64,000 nucleotides of DNA from Candidatus Solibacter sp. (GTDB lineage Bacteria; Acidobacteriota; Terriglobia; Bryobacterales; Bryobacteraceae). Both the position numbers and the translations under genes were made by a program. Below, one piece after another: positions 52,249 to 62,552 of the stretch. The DNA lies in assembly GCA_013822245.1 (NCBI GenBank), contig PNKE01000026.1:53071-117070 (forward strand). The letters run 5' to 3'. Under the pieces are notes generated by a model. The model made no database searches. It was not told where the DNA came from and saw only the letters and a program-made list of their open reading frames with translations. Within the stretch, counting starts at the first letter, position 1. Every line of letters starts with the position of its first letter.

Positions 52249-54630
52249 TCAACCGTGCTGACCCGAAATCTCCGAGGTCCCTTCTTCAGCCGCCAATAGC
52301 AGGCGGAGGATGTCGAGGCCGGCTTGTTTGGCGCCTTCGCCGGTTTCGCCGGCCGGGCCGGTGCAGGACGGGCAACCGGATTCACAGGGGCAGTGGGCGA
52401 TGAGGTCGCGGGCGCCGGCCAGGAGTTGGGGCGTCATCTGGAAGAGCGGGGCGCTTTGGCCGATGCCGCCGGGGTAGTTGTCGTACAAATGTAGATTTGG
52501 CTCGAAGCCGGCGACAGGTTGACCGAACTCCTCGGTGAGGGCGACGCCGAGGTCGCGGGGGTCGCACATCAGCAGCAGGGCGGCGACGGTGCGGAAAGCG
52601 TTGCCAAGGCCGGTGAGGGCGTTCAGGCGGTCAGTGGGGGCGAGGTGGGGCAGGCGAGCCAGGAACTCTGGCGTAAAGTGTAGATAATACGAGGTTGTGT
52701 GCATCTCCTGCTCGGGCAGCGAGAGGGCGCCGGCGCCGATATTCTCCATCGTGTAGAACTTGATCTTCTTGAAACCGACGATCTGGCGATTGACGCGGAC
52801 CTCGCCGTGGGCAACGCGGGCTTCGGCGGCGGGCTGTGACTCGAAGGTTTCCAGGATTTTGACCTGGGTGTAGTCGATGGCGTCGGTGAAGTAGTCGCAT
52901 TCGACGTGGCGGACCCATGCTTTGCGCTGGTCGTAGTCCATCTTTTCGACCTGATATTGGCGCGCTTCGTGCAGATAAATGGCCTTTTCGTGCAGTTCGG
53001 TCAACGCGGCGGGGAAGGCGACCTCGGCGATCACCTTTTCTTCATTTGTCTGATCGATGACGATGAAGTTGTCGCTGCTCACCGAGCGGAGGCTGATGGC
53101 GTCGGCCGGGTAGGTGTCGGAGGTCCAGTGCCAGGCGCCGGCGGAGTGGTGGAGCAGGCCGATTTCCTCCAGGAAGCGGCAGAGTTCGCCCGCCGGGCGG
53201 GGGCCGAAGGGTTCGCCGTCCTTGACTGGCAGTTCGAAAGCCGCACATTTCAAATGGTTTATCAGGATTTCCAGATTGTCAGGGTTGATGTGGGCGTGTT
53301 CGGGGGAGCCTTCGAAGAAGTACTCGGGGTGTTCGACAATGTACTGGTCGAGAGGGGCGGAACTGGCGACCAACATGGACAGCGAAGTGGTCATGCGGCG
53401 GCCGGCGCGGCCTGCGCGCTGCCAGGTGGAGGCGATGGTGCCGGGGTAGCCGGCCATAACTACTACATCTAGAGAACCAATGTCGATGCCGAGTTCAAGT
53501 GCGTTGGTGGCGACAACGCAGCGGATGTCGCCGTCGCGCAGACCGCGCTCGATGTCGCGGCGTTCTCGGGGAAGGTAGCCGCCGCGGTAGCCGCGGACGC
53601 TGTCGGGGTGGGCGGGAGGACGGGCGCAGGAGTCCTTGAGATACGTCAGGAGGATTTCGGTGGCGAGGCGGTTGTTGGCGAAGACGAGGGTCTGCTGGCC
53701 GCGGGTGACGAGTTCGGTGGCGATGCGGCGGGTTTCGTTGAGGTAGCCGCGGCGGATGCCGAGTTGGCGGTTGACGACAGGCGGATTGTAGAAAACAAAG
53801 TACTTCTCGCCGGTGGGGGCGCCGTTGTTGTCAACCAGATGGAACTGTTCGCCGGTGAGGGATTCGGCCAGGGGGCGGGGATTGGCGATGGTGGCCGAGC
53901 AGCAGACGAACTGGGGGGTGGCGCCATAGAAGGCGCAGATGCGCTTGAGGCGGCGGATGACGTTGGCGAGGTGGGAGCCGTAGACGCCGCGGTAGTAGTG
54001 GAGTTCGTCGATGACGATGTAGCGGAGGTTTTCGAAGAGCTTGGCCCACTTGGTGTGGTGTGGGAGGATGCCGGTGTGGAGCATGTCGGGGTTGGTGAGG
54101 ACGACATTGGCTCGTTCGCGGATCTGTTTGCGGGCGTCGGGGGGCGTATCGCCGTCATATGTAAAAGCACGGATGCCGGAGCCCATGGCCTCGACCATGC
54201 CGTGGAATTCGTGGAGTTGATCCTCGGACAGGGCCTTGGTGGGGAAGAGGTACATGGCGCGGGCTTCGGGCTCGCGGAGGATGCGGTCGAGGACGGGGAG
54301 ATTGTAGCAGAGGGTTTTGCCGGAGGCGGTGGGGGTGACGACGACGACGTGGCGGCCCGCGCTAATCTGTTGATAGCATTCGGCTTGATGGGTGTAGAGG
54401 CGGGCGATGCCACGATTGTTCAAGACCTTGGACAAATCGGGAGGAACGGCGGCCGGGATGTCTTCGAACTGGCCTTCGGTGGCGGGCTGGTGGCGGATGG
54501 CGCGGATGGGGGAGTCAGGCTCCTGCATGGAGGCCTGGAGGCGGGCGATGGCGGCATCGAGGCCGGCACGGCGGGCCAGGCTGAGGGATTCGGACTTCTT
54601 GGGGTCGGGGAATTCGAGGGAAAGGTTCAC
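52249..54630 (-). CDS. DEAD/DEAH-box helicase with C-terminal DUF1998 zinc-binding domain (MrfA/YprA-like)
   Basis: The 793-aa protein has the helicase motifs TPTASGKTLCYNLP (Walker A), VIDELHYYRG (motif II), CCSATIANP (motif III) and QRAGRAGR (motif VI). The C-terminal domain has the cysteines HCPCESGCPSC of the DUF1998/MrfA family. In Bacillus subtilis MrfA acts with the exonuclease MrfB in excision of mitomycin adducts. No MrfB is next to it here. The ATG at 54630 is the first Met. An Lhr-like or other repair helicase function is the alternative. Confidence 0.88.
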   Translation of the reverse strand: MNLSLEFPDPKKSESLSLARRAGLDAAIARLQASMQEPDSPIRAIRHQPATEGQFEDIPAAVPPDLSKVLNNRGIARLYTHQAECYQQISAGRHVVVVTPTASGKTLCYNLPVLDRILREPEARAMYLFPTKALSEDQLHEFHGMVEAMGSGIRAFTYDGDTPPDARKQIRERANVVLTNPDMLHTGILPHHTKWAKLFENLRYIVIDELHYYRGVYGSHLANVIRRLKRICAFYGATPQFVCCSATIANPRPLAESLTGEQFHLVDNNGAPTGEKYFVFYNPPVVNRQLGIRRGYLNETRRIATELVTRGQQTLVFANNRLATEILLTYLKDSCARPPAHPDSVRGYRGGYLPRERRDIERGLRDGDIRCVVATNALELGIDIGSLDVVVMAGYPGTIASTWQRAGRAGRRMTTSLSMLVASSAPLDQYIVEHPEYFFEGSPEHAHINPDNLEILINHLKCAAFELPVKDGEPFGPRPAGELCRFLEEIGLLHHSAGAWHWTSDTYPADAISLRSVSSDNFIVIDQTNEEKVIAEVAFPAALTELHEKAIYLHEARQYQVEKMDYDQRKAWVRHVECDYFTDAIDYTQVKILETFESQPAAEARVAHGEVRVNRQIVGFKKIKFYTMENIGAGALSLPEQEMHTTSYYLHFTPEFLARLPHLAPTDRLNALTGLGNAFRTVAALLLMCDPRDLGVALTEEFGQPVAGFEPNLHLYDNYPGGIGQSAPLFQMTPQLLAGARDLIAHCPCESGCPSCTGPAGETGEGAKQAGLDILRLLLAAEEGTSEISGQHG

Positions 54631-54698
54631 GGGTGGTCTCTTCGCCTTTTGTTTGCTATGATTTTAGCTCAAAAGGCGAAGGAGGCGAGAAAAAAAGT

Positions 54699-55013
54699 TC
54701 AGATGGTGTGCCGAACGAACTCGTAGCGTTCGAGCGTTGCGGCGAAGGACTGGATTTCCTTGTCGTGCCGGACCACCTTGCCCATGCAACGCAGGCGGAC
54801 GGCGCCGATGGAGTTTCCGGAGGGAAGACTGATGTAATATTCAACAGGCTGGCCGATTTCCAGGGGAACGTCAGGGTTGGTGAACAGGACACCACCTGAG
54901 CTGACATTGCGGGTTTCGCCTGGCACCGAAACGTGTCTCATGCCCGCGCGGGTGAGTTCGACGGGAAGCTTGAGCTCGAAGCGCCGTGATTTTCTCTGGT
55001 CCATTGTTTCCAC
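54699..55013 (-). CDS. PilZ-domain protein (c-di-GMP receptor)
   Basis: The 104-aa stand-alone PilZ domain has the N-terminal arginine motif QRKSRRFELKLPVEL and the second motif NVSSGGVLF, which together bind c-di-GMP. No output domain is attached, so it probably works by binding a partner. It lies upstream of the helicase on the same strand, with a 68-bp gap. Confidence 0.85.
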   Translation of the reverse strand: METMDQRKSRRFELKLPVELTRAGMRHVSVPGETRNVSSGGVLFTNPDVPLEIGQPVEYYISLPSGNSIGAVRLRCMGKVVRHDKEIQSFAATLERYEFVRHTI

Positions 55014-55238
55014 GACTCCAATCTAAGGGAAACCACTGAGTCGGTTCAATGGCTTATAGTACTACCGATCCTCCCGCAGTACCAGATAAATCCTTCACCG
55101 TACCAGTACCCGACTGAAAAGTCTGGATGGAGGAACTAGGGTCAAGGAACGGGCGTCTTCGAATAAGTAGTTGAAATCAATGGCAGTAACCCCTTAGCCG
55201 GGAGCTGACCGCCGGATGTTAAACTGGGAGATTCCCCC

Positions 55239-55457
55239 TTGAGAAAAACGCTGGAAATCACGGCAGGCATCATTCTGGTGACCCTAGGACTGATTGGCGG
55301 GCTGATCCCCGTGCTTCAGGGCTGGATGTTCGGCATTCCGGGCCTGCTGCTGCTGGCGAGGCATTTCAAGTGGGCGCGACGGATTTTGGACTGGGCGAAG
55401 TCGAAGATCCAGAGGGGCAAGGCGGGAGGACCGGCGGGCGGCGGGGGCCATGCTTAA
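55239..55457 (+). CDS. Small PGPGW-type membrane protein
   Basis: The 72-aa protein has a TTG start with GGGAG 8 nt upstream. Two hydrophobic segments (about 8-23 and 27-42) contain the motif [10 protein letters not shown] and FGIPGLLLL, resembling the PGPGW transmembrane family. The C-terminus is basic, then Gly-rich. It overlaps uvrA by 8 bp. The upstream gap (55014-55238) holds no further gene and no clear promoter. Function unknown. Confidence 0.7.
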   Translation: MRKTLEITAGIILVTLGLIGGLIPVLQGWMFGIPGLLLLARHFKWARRILDWAKSKIQRGKAGGPAGGGGHA

Positions 55458-58212
55458 GAACATTTCGGTGCACGGGGCGCGGACGCACAATTTGAAAGAC
55501 GTCAGCGTGGAGATCCCGCGGAACACGTTGACGGTGATCACGGGGTTGAGCGGATCGGGGAAGTCGTCGCTGGCGTTTGACACGATTTACGCGGAGGGGC
55601 AGCGGCGGTATGTGGAGACATTGTCGCCGTATGCGAGGCAGTTCCTGGACCAGATGGAGCGGCCGGATGTGGATTCGATCGACGGGTTGAGTCCGGCGAT
55701 ATCGATTGAGCAGAAGACGACGAACCGCAGTCCGCGGTCGACGGTGGGCACGATCACGGAGATCTACGACTACCTGCGGCTGTTGTGGTCGTCGATTGGG
55801 GAGCCGCATTGCCCGAACTGCGGAACGCCGATATCGAAGCAATCGACGCAGCAGATCCTGGAGCAGGTGCTCGAGTTGGGCATGGACGAGCGGGTGATGA
55901 TTCTGGCGCCGGTGGTGCGCGGGCGGAAGGGCGAGTACAAGAAAGAGTTGGAGAAGTTTGCGCGGACGGGGTTTGTGCGGGCGCGGATCGACGGGACGCT
56001 GCGGGGGCTGGACGAGGAGATCGTGCTGGACAAGCGGCGCAACCACACGATCGAACTGGTTGTGGACCGGCTGTTGCTCAAGGCCGGCATGGAGAAGCGG
56101 GTGGAGGCGTCGATCGAGACGGCGACGAAGCTGGCCGGGGGGCTGGTGGCGGTGGCGGTGGTGAACGGGCCGGAGAAGCTGTATTCGCAGAAGCTGGCGT
56201 GTCCGGACTGCGGGGAGAGCGTGCCGGAACTGGAGCCGCGGTCGTTTTCGTTCAACAGCCCGTATGGGGCGTGCGAGGAGTGTCACGGGTTGGGATCGGC
56301 ATGGGCGTTTGATCCGGACAAAGTGATTGTGGACGCGTCGAAGCCGCTGTTTGACGGGGGGCTGGGGCCGGGCGGCAGTTCGTCGATGATGCGGCAGGCA
56401 GTGGCGGCGGGGGCGAAAAAGCTGAAGATCGGGATCGACAAACCGTTCGAGAAGCTGACGGCGAAGCAGCAGGCGACGCTGCTGGACGGCGCGGGCGGTT
56501 TTCCGGGGATCATCGGGATGCTGAACCGGGCGTATAGCGAGTATTCGGACGGCGTACGCGAACACTTAATGGAGTACATGACGGCGACCGAATGCGGGGC
56601 CTGCAAAGGGCGGCGGCTGAAGAGGTCGAGCGCGGCGGTGAGGATGAAGGGGGTGACGATCGGGGAGTTCACGGGGATGTCGATCGCCAGGTCGCTGGAG
56701 GCGGCGCGGGCGTGGACGTTGACCGGGCGGGAACGCCAGATTGCGGCGCGGGTGGTGGAAGAGGTGCGTAACCGGCTGGAGTTTTTGACGCGTGTGGGGC
56801 TGGATTACTTGAGCCTGAGCCGGCCGTCGGCGACGCTATCGGGGGGCGAGGCGCAGAGGATCAGGCTGGCGACGCAGATCGGGTCGAAGCTGCGGGGCGT
56901 GTTGTATGTGCTGGACGAGCCGTCGATCGGGTTGCATCCGAGGGACAACGGGCGGCTGCTGGACACGCTGGAGAGCCTGAGGGCGCTGGGCAATACGGTG
57001 CTGGTTGTCGAGCACGACGAGGAGACGATCGAGCGGGCCGATTTTGTGATCGATCTGGGTCCGGGGGCGGGCAGGCTGGGCGGGGAGTTGGTGGCGAGCG
57101 GGACGCCGAAGCAGGTGGAGCGGGTGGAGAGGTCGTTGACGGGGCAGTATTTGCGGGGGGCGAGGAAGGTGGAGACGCCGGAGTTCCGGAGGCGGGGCAA
57201 TGGCGGACGGCTGCTGGTGAGGGGGGCGCGGGAGCATAATCTGAAGGGGATTGACGTCGGGTTTCCGTTGGGGACGTTGACGGTGGTGACGGGGGTAAGC
57301 GGGAGCGGGAAGTCGACGCTGGTGCACGATTTGTTGTACCGGGCGCTGGCGAAGGCAATTTACCGGTCGAAGGCGGCGCCGGGCGAGTGTGACGGGGTGG
57401 AGGGGCTGGATCTGATTGACAAGGTGGTGGAGATCGATCAGGCGCCGATCGGGCGGTCGCCGAGGTCGAATCCGGCGACGTACACGGGGGTGTTCACGCC
57501 GATCCGGGACTTGTATGCGATGCTGCCGGAGTCCCGGGAGCGGGGGTACAAGGCGGGGCGGTTCAGCTTCAATGTGAAGGGCGGACGGTGCGAGGCGTGC
57601 CAGGGCGACGGGTTGAAGCGGATTGAGATGAACTTCCTGCCGGACGTGTTTGTGCCGTGCGATGTGTGCCGGGGGAAGCGGTATAACTCAGAGACGCTGC
57701 GGGTGAAGTACAACGGCGTTTCGATTTCGGCGCTGCTGGAGACGACGGTGGAGGATGCGCTGGAGTTGCTGGGCAACTTCCCGCATATCAAGCCGAAGCT
57801 GGCGACGCTGGTGGACGTAGGATTGGGGTATCTGCATCTGGGGCAGCCGGCGACGACGCTATCGGGCGGAGAGGCGCAGCGGATCAAGCTGGCCAGGGAG
57901 TTGAGCAAACGCCAGACGGGGCGGACGCTGTACATCCTGGACGAGCCAACGACGGGATTGCATTTCGAGGATGTGAAGAAGCTGCTGGATGTGTTGAACC
58001 GGCTGGTGGATCTGGGCAACACGGTGCTGGTGATCGAGCACCAGATGGACGTGATCAAGTCGGCGGACTGGGTGATCGATCTGGGTCCGGAGGGGGGAGA
58101 GGGAGGCGGGGAGGTGGTGGTGGCGGGACCGCCGGAAGAGGTGGCGGCGTCGAAGAGGAGCCATACGGGGCGGGCGCTCGCGAAGGTGATGGGAAACGGT
58201 AAAGTTATTTAG
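55450..58212 (+). CDS. uvrA: Excinuclease ABC subunit A
   Basis: The 920-aa protein recognises DNA damage in nucleotide excision repair. It has two ABC modules: Walker [11 protein letters not shown] and [10 protein letters not shown], two LSGGEAQRI signatures, and Walker B motifs [12 protein letters not shown] and [12 protein letters not shown]. The zinc modules appear as [16 protein letters not shown] with CEECHGLG, and CEACQGDG with CDVCRGKR. Length is close to normal. uvrB and uvrC are not in the window. Confidence 0.98.
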   Translation: MLKNISVHGARTHNLKDVSVEIPRNTLTVITGLSGSGKSSLAFDTIYAEGQRRYVETLSPYARQFLDQMERPDVDSIDGLSPAISIEQKTTNRSPRSTVGTITEIYDYLRLLWSSIGEPHCPNCGTPISKQSTQQILEQVLELGMDERVMILAPVVRGRKGEYKKELEKFARTGFVRARIDGTLRGLDEEIVLDKRRNHTIELVVDRLLLKAGMEKRVEASIETATKLAGGLVAVAVVNGPEKLYSQKLACPDCGESVPELEPRSFSFNSPYGACEECHGLGSAWAFDPDKVIVDASKPLFDGGLGPGGSSSMMRQAVAAGAKKLKIGIDKPFEKLTAKQQATLLDGAGGFPGIIGMLNRAYSEYSDGVREHLMEYMTATECGACKGRRLKRSSAAVRMKGVTIGEFTGMSIARSLEAARAWTLTGRERQIAARVVEEVRNRLEFLTRVGLDYLSLSRPSATLSGGEAQRIRLATQIGSKLRGVLYVLDEPSIGLHPRDNGRLLDTLESLRALGNTVLVVEHDEETIERADFVIDLGPGAGRLGGELVASGTPKQVERVERSLTGQYLRGARKVETPEFRRRGNGGRLLVRGAREHNLKGIDVGFPLGTLTVVTGVSGSGKSTLVHDLLYRALAKAIYRSKAAPGECDGVEGLDLIDKVVEIDQAPIGRSPRSNPATYTGVFTPIRDLYAMLPESRERGYKAGRFSFNVKGGRCEACQGDGLKRIEMNFLPDVFVPCDVCRGKRYNSETLRVKYNGVSISALLETTVEDALELLGNFPHIKPKLATLVDVGLGYLHLGQPATTLSGGEAQRIKLARELSKRQTGRTLYILDEPTTGLHFEDVKKLLDVLNRLVDLGNTVLVIEHQMDVIKSADWVIDLGPEGGEGGGEVVVAGPPEEVAASKRSHTGRALAKVMGNGKVI

Positions 58213-58218
58213 AACGCT

Positions 58219-59178
58219 GTGAGCAAGTATTCCTACACACCGCTGGATTTTGGGGGTCTCGCGACGATCCCGATAGCCGACCGCGGCGGCAAGGTGCAGA
58301 TCGAGCACATGGGCGCGGCGCCGGAAGCGGGCGTGCGGATGGGGCAGTGGCTGGAAGGGCTGCCGAAGATATTGGCGGCGGAATCGCTGCGGGCGGTGGT
58401 GGCGGCGCTGGTCGAGGCCAAGCGGAAGAAGCGGGCGATTTTGTGGGGCATGGGCGGGCACGTGATCAAGTGCGGGTTGGCGCCGGTGCTGACACGGCTG
58501 ATGGACATGGGGTATGTGACGGGGCTGGTGATGAACGGGGCGGCGACGATCCATGATTTCGAGATCGGGATCGCGGGGGCGACGAGCGAGGACGTTGAAT
58601 CGGTGTTGCCGGACGGGCGGTTCGGATCGGCGGAAGAGACGGGGCGGGAGATGAACGTGGCGATCGGCGAGGGTGCGGCGCGGGGCATCGGGATGGGCGA
58701 GGCGCTGGGCGAGGCGATCACGAGGCTGGCGAAGCCGGAGTTTGCCGAAGCGTGTTTGCAGGTGCAGGCGTACAGGCGGAACGTGCCGGTGACGGTGCAT
58801 GTGGCGGTGGGGACGGACACGCCGCATACGCATCCGGCGGCCGAGGGGGCGGCGATCGGGGCGGCGACGCATCATGATTTCAAGCTGTTCTGTTCGATTG
58901 CGAGGGAGTTGGACGGGGGCGGGGTGTATTTGAACGTGGGGTCGGCGGTGCTGCTGCCGGAGGTGTTTCTGAAGGCCGTGTCGGTGGTGAGGAACCTGGG
59001 GTATCCGCTGGGGAACTTCACGACGGTGAATTTCGATTTCGTGCAGCATTACAGGCCGAAGGCGAACGTGGTGGACAGGCCGCACGCGAAGTCGGGAGGG
59101 AAGGGCTATTCGCTCACGGGGCATCATGAGATCATGATTCCGCTGCTGGCGGCGATCCTGGCCGATTTGGAAGTATGA
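58219..59178 (+). CDS. Conserved protein of unknown function (possibly deoxyhypusine-synthase-like fold)
   Basis: The 319-aa protein starts at a GTG 6 bp after uvrA. It has no signal or membrane segment. Conserved-looking blocks are GMGGHVIKCGLAPVL, NGAATIHDFEIG, ATSEDVES and GTDTPHTHP, and the C-terminal FVQHYRPKANVVDRP and GKGYSLTGHHEIMIP. The Gly-rich and nucleotide-like pattern suggests a Rossmann-type fold, with a distant likeness to deoxyhypusine-synthase-type proteins, but I cannot confirm a family. It is coupled (ATGA) to the CPBP gene. Confidence 0.6.
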   Translation: MSKYSYTPLDFGGLATIPIADRGGKVQIEHMGAAPEAGVRMGQWLEGLPKILAAESLRAVVAALVEAKRKKRAILWGMGGHVIKCGLAPVLTRLMDMGYVTGLVMNGAATIHDFEIGIAGATSEDVESVLPDGRFGSAEETGREMNVAIGEGAARGIGMGEALGEAITRLAKPEFAEACLQVQAYRRNVPVTVHVAVGTDTPHTHPAAEGAAIGAATHHDFKLFCSIARELDGGGVYLNVGSAVLLPEVFLKAVSVVRNLGYPLGNFTTVNFDFVQHYRPKANVVDRPHAKSGGKGYSLTGHHEIMIPLLAAILADLEV

Positions 59179-59915
59179 ACCCGCAAGCGGAGAACGTGAA
59201 CGGGGATGGCCGCGCGCAGGCGCAGCCCTATTGGGACTGGCTGGACGCGGCGATGTTCGCCGGGCTGGCGTTGCCGAGCCTGGCGGTGGCGATGCTGTTC
59301 AGTTGGATTTTGAAGCAGGCTCTGCCGGGCGGGGGCAATGCCGCGCTGGTGGCGATGAGCTTCCAGTTCTCGTGGTATCTGGTGTGGTTCGCGGCGCTGT
59401 ATTTCATGTTGAAGATGAAGTACGACGAACCGTTCTGGCGGGGACTGGCATGGAAGGCGCCGTGGCCGGGGATGGGGTGGACGCTGTTCGCGGGGCCGGC
59501 GCTGGCGGTGGTGGTCATGATTGCGGGCGGGCTGATGCATACGCCTGAGATCGATAATCCGATTCAGAAGTTGCTGGTGGGGCGGTGGCCGACGCTGCTC
59601 GTTGGGCTGTTTGCGACGACGTTCGGGCCGATGGCGGAGGAGTTGGGGTTCAGGGGATTTTTGTTGCCGCTGATGATGCGGACGTTCGGCGCGGCGGGCG
59701 CCGTGGTGCTTTGCAGCGGGCTGTTTGTGGGGCTGCACGGGCCGCAGTATGGGTGGTCGTGGCAGCACCTGGTGCTGCTGATGATGGCGTCGGTGGTGTT
59801 CTGCCTGATCCGGATATGGACAGGTTCGACGGCGGCGGCGACGCTGGTGCACGCGACATACAACCTGACGTTCTTCACCGGCTATTTACTACAGGAAAGG
59901 GACCGCTTGTTCTAA
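59175..59915 (+). CDS. CPBP-family intramembrane glutamic protease
   Basis: The 246-aa protein has about seven hydrophobic helices. The CPBP motifs are EELGFRGF (EExxxR), FVGLHG (FxxxH) and HATYNL (HxxxN). Members are intramembrane proteases related to eukaryotic Rce1. The ATG overlaps the previous stop, and its own stop overlaps the mtnA start by one base (TAATG), so it is translationally coupled on both sides. Confidence 0.92.
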   Translation: MNPQAENVNGDGRAQAQPYWDWLDAAMFAGLALPSLAVAMLFSWILKQALPGGGNAALVAMSFQFSWYLVWFAALYFMLKMKYDEPFWRGLAWKAPWPGMGWTLFAGPALAVVVMIAGGLMHTPEIDNPIQKLLVGRWPTLLVGLFATTFGPMAEELGFRGFLLPLMMRTFGAAGAVVLCSGLFVGLHGPQYGWSWQHLVLLMMASVVFCLIRIWTGSTAAATLVHATYNLTFFTGYLLQERDRLF

Positions 59916-60940
59916 TGGTCGAGACGATTCAATGGACGGCGCAGGGCGTGGTGATGATCGATCAGACGCGTCTGCCGAGAGTGGAAGAGTACGTCACGTG
60001 CACGACGTATGAGGAAGTGGCCGAGGCCATCGTGACGATGGTGATCCGCGGGGCGCCGGCGATCGGCGTGGCGGCGGCGATGGGCGTGGCGCTGGGCGTG
60101 AAGCAGGCCAGGGCGGAGACGTTGGACGCCGAGTTTGAGAAGATCTGCGACACGCTGGCCGGGACGCGGCCGACGGCGGTGAACCTGTTCTGGGCGATCG
60201 ACCGGATGAAACGGCTGTATGCGGCGGTGAAGGGCGAGGGGATCGAGGCCGTGCGGGCGGCGATGGAAGCCGAGGCGGTGAAGGTGTATGAAGAGGACAT
60301 CGCCATCAACAAGGCGATGGGGGCCAACGGCGCGGCGCTGGTGCCGGACGGCAAGACGGTGCTGACGCACTGCAATGCGGGGGCGCTGGCGACGGCCGGA
60401 TATGGCACGGCGCTGGGCGTGATCCGGGCGGCGGTGGCGGCGGGCAAGACGATCGACGTGTTTGCCGACGAGACTCGTCCGTTCCTGCAAGGGGCGAGGC
60501 TGACGGCGTGGGAGTTGATGCAGGACGGGATTCCGGTGACACTGATCACCGACAACATGGCCGGGCATTTCCTGAAGAGCGGGCGGATCGGCTGCGTGAT
60601 CGTGGGCGCGGACCGGATTGCGCGCAACGGCGACGTGGCGAACAAGGTGGGCACCTACGGCGTGGCGGTGCTGGCGAAAGAGAATGGCGTGCCGTTCTAT
60701 GTGGCGGCGCCGATATCGACGCTGGACCTGACGCTGGATGCGGGCGATCAGATACCGATCGAACAGCGGCCGGCGAAGGAAGTGACCGAGGTGTTTGGCG
60801 TGGCGGTGGCGCCGGAGAATGTCGAGGTGGAGAACCCGGCGTTCGACGTGACGCCGGCGAGGTATGTGACGGCGATCATCACGGAGAAGGGCGTGGCGAG
60901 GGCTCCGTATGAGGAGTCTCTGCCGGCGCTGGCGAGGTGA
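59915..60940 (+). CDS. mtnA: S-methyl-5-thioribose-1-phosphate isomerase
   Basis: About 341 aa. The enzyme converts methylthioribose 1-phosphate to methylthioribulose 1-phosphate in methionine salvage. Motifs: VIRGAPAIG near residue 45, [20 protein letters not shown] with the catalytic Cys, [15 protein letters not shown], and [17 protein letters not shown] with the catalytic Asp. AGGAAAGG lies upstream. In-frame sequence further upstream is a shadow of the CPBP gene. Other methionine-salvage genes are not adjacent. Confidence 0.96.
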   Translation: MVETIQWTAQGVVMIDQTRLPRVEEYVTCTTYEEVAEAIVTMVIRGAPAIGVAAAMGVALGVKQARAETLDAEFEKICDTLAGTRPTAVNLFWAIDRMKRLYAAVKGEGIEAVRAAMEAEAVKVYEEDIAINKAMGANGAALVPDGKTVLTHCNAGALATAGYGTALGVIRAAVAAGKTIDVFADETRPFLQGARLTAWELMQDGIPVTLITDNMAGHFLKSGRIGCVIVGADRIARNGDVANKVGTYGVAVLAKENGVPFYVAAPISTLDLTLDAGDQIPIEQRPAKEVTEVFGVAVAPENVEVENPAFDVTPARYVTAIITEKGVARAPYEESLPALAR

Positions 60941-60958
60941 GGGCGGCGTTGGGGCTTG

Positions 60959-60964
60959 TATAAT
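60959..60964 (+). promoter_or_regulatory. -10 element of the 61014 gene
   Basis: An exact TATAAT lies 49 nt before the ATG at 61014, with GGTGAG as a poor -35 at the right distance. The leader would be about 43 nt. Confidence 0.5.
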
Positions 60965-61013
60965 GATGAGCCAGCGGGCTACCCGTCAGTAAGAGGATGA
61001 AAGGATTCCAAGA

Positions 61014-62294
61014 ATGACCGCTCTGAACGTGAAACTCTATCGCTCGAACCTGTCCATCGTGGAAGAGGGCGCGGCGGCGTCAGTACAGGCCGCGGCAGAG
61101 GCCGGCGGCGGCGTGCTGCGGTGTTTCCCAAGCTTTGTGGGCCGCAAATTCTGCCTGCCGGGCAAGAACCTGGAACTGGTGGACGCGGATTATTTTCCGG
61201 AAGGGCCGAGCGGCTGGGCGATCGATGAACGTTGGAACGGCAGCGCGATTCTGGCCGACACGGGCAACGGGATCCACGGCGAAGGGTTGTGCCACTTCCA
61301 TCATCCGGACGGGTACCTGATTCCGATGGACGCGGCGGTGCACGGCGCGCCGGAGTTCATGGTGGGTCCGCTGTACAGAACGCTGGGCGGGACGGGCTTC
61401 TACAACAAAGAGTTCGACAACCTGTATCCGCTGGGCCACCACATGCACCCGTGGAAGCCGGAAGCGTACAACTTCAACCCGTGGCGGAACAAGCGGTATA
61501 AGAACGACTGCCATACGTCGGTGGGTCTGCTGGACTATGTGGATGAAGAGATGATGGCGGATTTCGTCCGCGACTTCATCGCCGGCAAGGACAACCACAT
61601 CCGCAGTCACGCACGGAATTTCCTGGTGAGGATGGGCACGGGGTTCTTCACGCCGACGCGGATACTGCACGGTCCGGCGGCGGTGAACACGGAAGAGCCG
61701 CAGCGGGACCGCGACGATTTCCGTTTCTACCAGAGCCATGTGCTGTGTCCGGACGGCGAGGTGTTTCTGGGTCAGGAACTGCTGTTCAGGCATCTGCCGG
61801 AAGGGCTGGAGGGCGAGGACCGGGTGGAGCGGCTGGTGTCGGATATCGACATGGCCAGGAACCTGGATCCGTACATCGTGGAGAAGCACCTGCTGATGCC
61901 GGAGGTTGATCTGGATGCGAGCCAGGGCGGGTTCCACGACGAGTGGCGCGTGTATGGCAAGCCGAACGGCGATGAGTTGTTCAGCTTGAAACAGTTTGAG
62001 CTGGCGCCGAAATCCGAGGTGGTTCTGACCGGGCCGGCGGCGCTGTGCATCATCCACTTCAGCCATGGCCAGGGCATGCTGGGTCCGCACAAGGTGGAAG
62101 TGAAGCCGGGCATCCGGCTGGGCGAACCGCTGGACGACGAGTTCGTGATTCCGTATGCGCCGGCGAAGTCGGGCCAGGGAGTCCGGCTGGTGAACACGAG
62201 CGAGACCGAACCGCTGGTTGGAACGCGGTGCTGGGGTCCCGAGGCGTGGGGCCACAAACTGCCGAAGGCGCCGTTTGAGACCTGGCTGGGGTAA
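61014..62294 (+). CDS. Conserved protein of unknown function, possibly cupin-like beta-sandwich
   Basis: The 426-aa protein has AAGGA 8 nt before its ATG. It is rich in His, Trp and Phe, with blocks GEGLCHFHHPDG, LGHHMHPWKPEA, HARNFLVRMGTGFF and a C-terminal beta segment that resembles a cupin barrel (FELAPKSEVVLTGPAALCI). No signal peptide. The His-rich blocks could bind a metal. I do not recognise the family; a sugar-phosphate isomerase-like cupin is one option. Confidence 0.6.
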   Translation: MTALNVKLYRSNLSIVEEGAAASVQAAAEAGGGVLRCFPSFVGRKFCLPGKNLELVDADYFPEGPSGWAIDERWNGSAILADTGNGIHGEGLCHFHHPDGYLIPMDAAVHGAPEFMVGPLYRTLGGTGFYNKEFDNLYPLGHHMHPWKPEAYNFNPWRNKRYKNDCHTSVGLLDYVDEEMMADFVRDFIAGKDNHIRSHARNFLVRMGTGFFTPTRILHGPAAVNTEEPQRDRDDFRFYQSHVLCPDGEVFLGQELLFRHLPEGLEGEDRVERLVSDIDMARNLDPYIVEKHLLMPEVDLDASQGGFHDEWRVYGKPNGDELFSLKQFELAPKSEVVLTGPAALCIIHFSHGQGMLGPHKVEVKPGIRLGEPLDDEFVIPYAPAKSGQGVRLVNTSETEPLVGTRCWGPEAWGHKLPKAPFETWLG

Positions 62295-62328
62295 GCATCC
62301 CAGGCGAAGTCCGGGGCATCAGGTTGTG

Positions 62329-62345
62329 AGCCGCTCAGAGCGGCT
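62329..62345. other. Hairpin after the 61014 gene
   Basis: AGCCGCT (62329-62335) and AGCGGCT (62339-62345) form a 7-bp stem with the loop CAG. No T-tract follows. The 258-bp gap (62295-62552) between convergent genes also holds a palindrome CCGGCGG-T-CCGCCGG at 62528-62542. I see no gene in it. Confidence 0.35.
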
Positions 62346-62552
62346 TCAAGGGAGGGTCCGCGCGGCCCCTGATTGTCCGGGACCCCTTGCCGGCCGATCA
62401 CCGGACTACATCCGCTACCGCCGCCGGCGCTCCGGTTCCGAATCCCGGCGCAATGGTTGCTCGCCGCATCGTCTCGCGGCGACGCCATGACCGAGCGGCA
62501 TGGACTGCGATACGGGTTGGGGGCAGGCCGGCGGTCCGCCGGATAAGACGTG

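Noticed and set aside
59585..59914. Upstream extension of mtnA
   Set aside because: It is a shadow of the CPBP gene. MtnA starts at 59915 with a ribosome-binding site.
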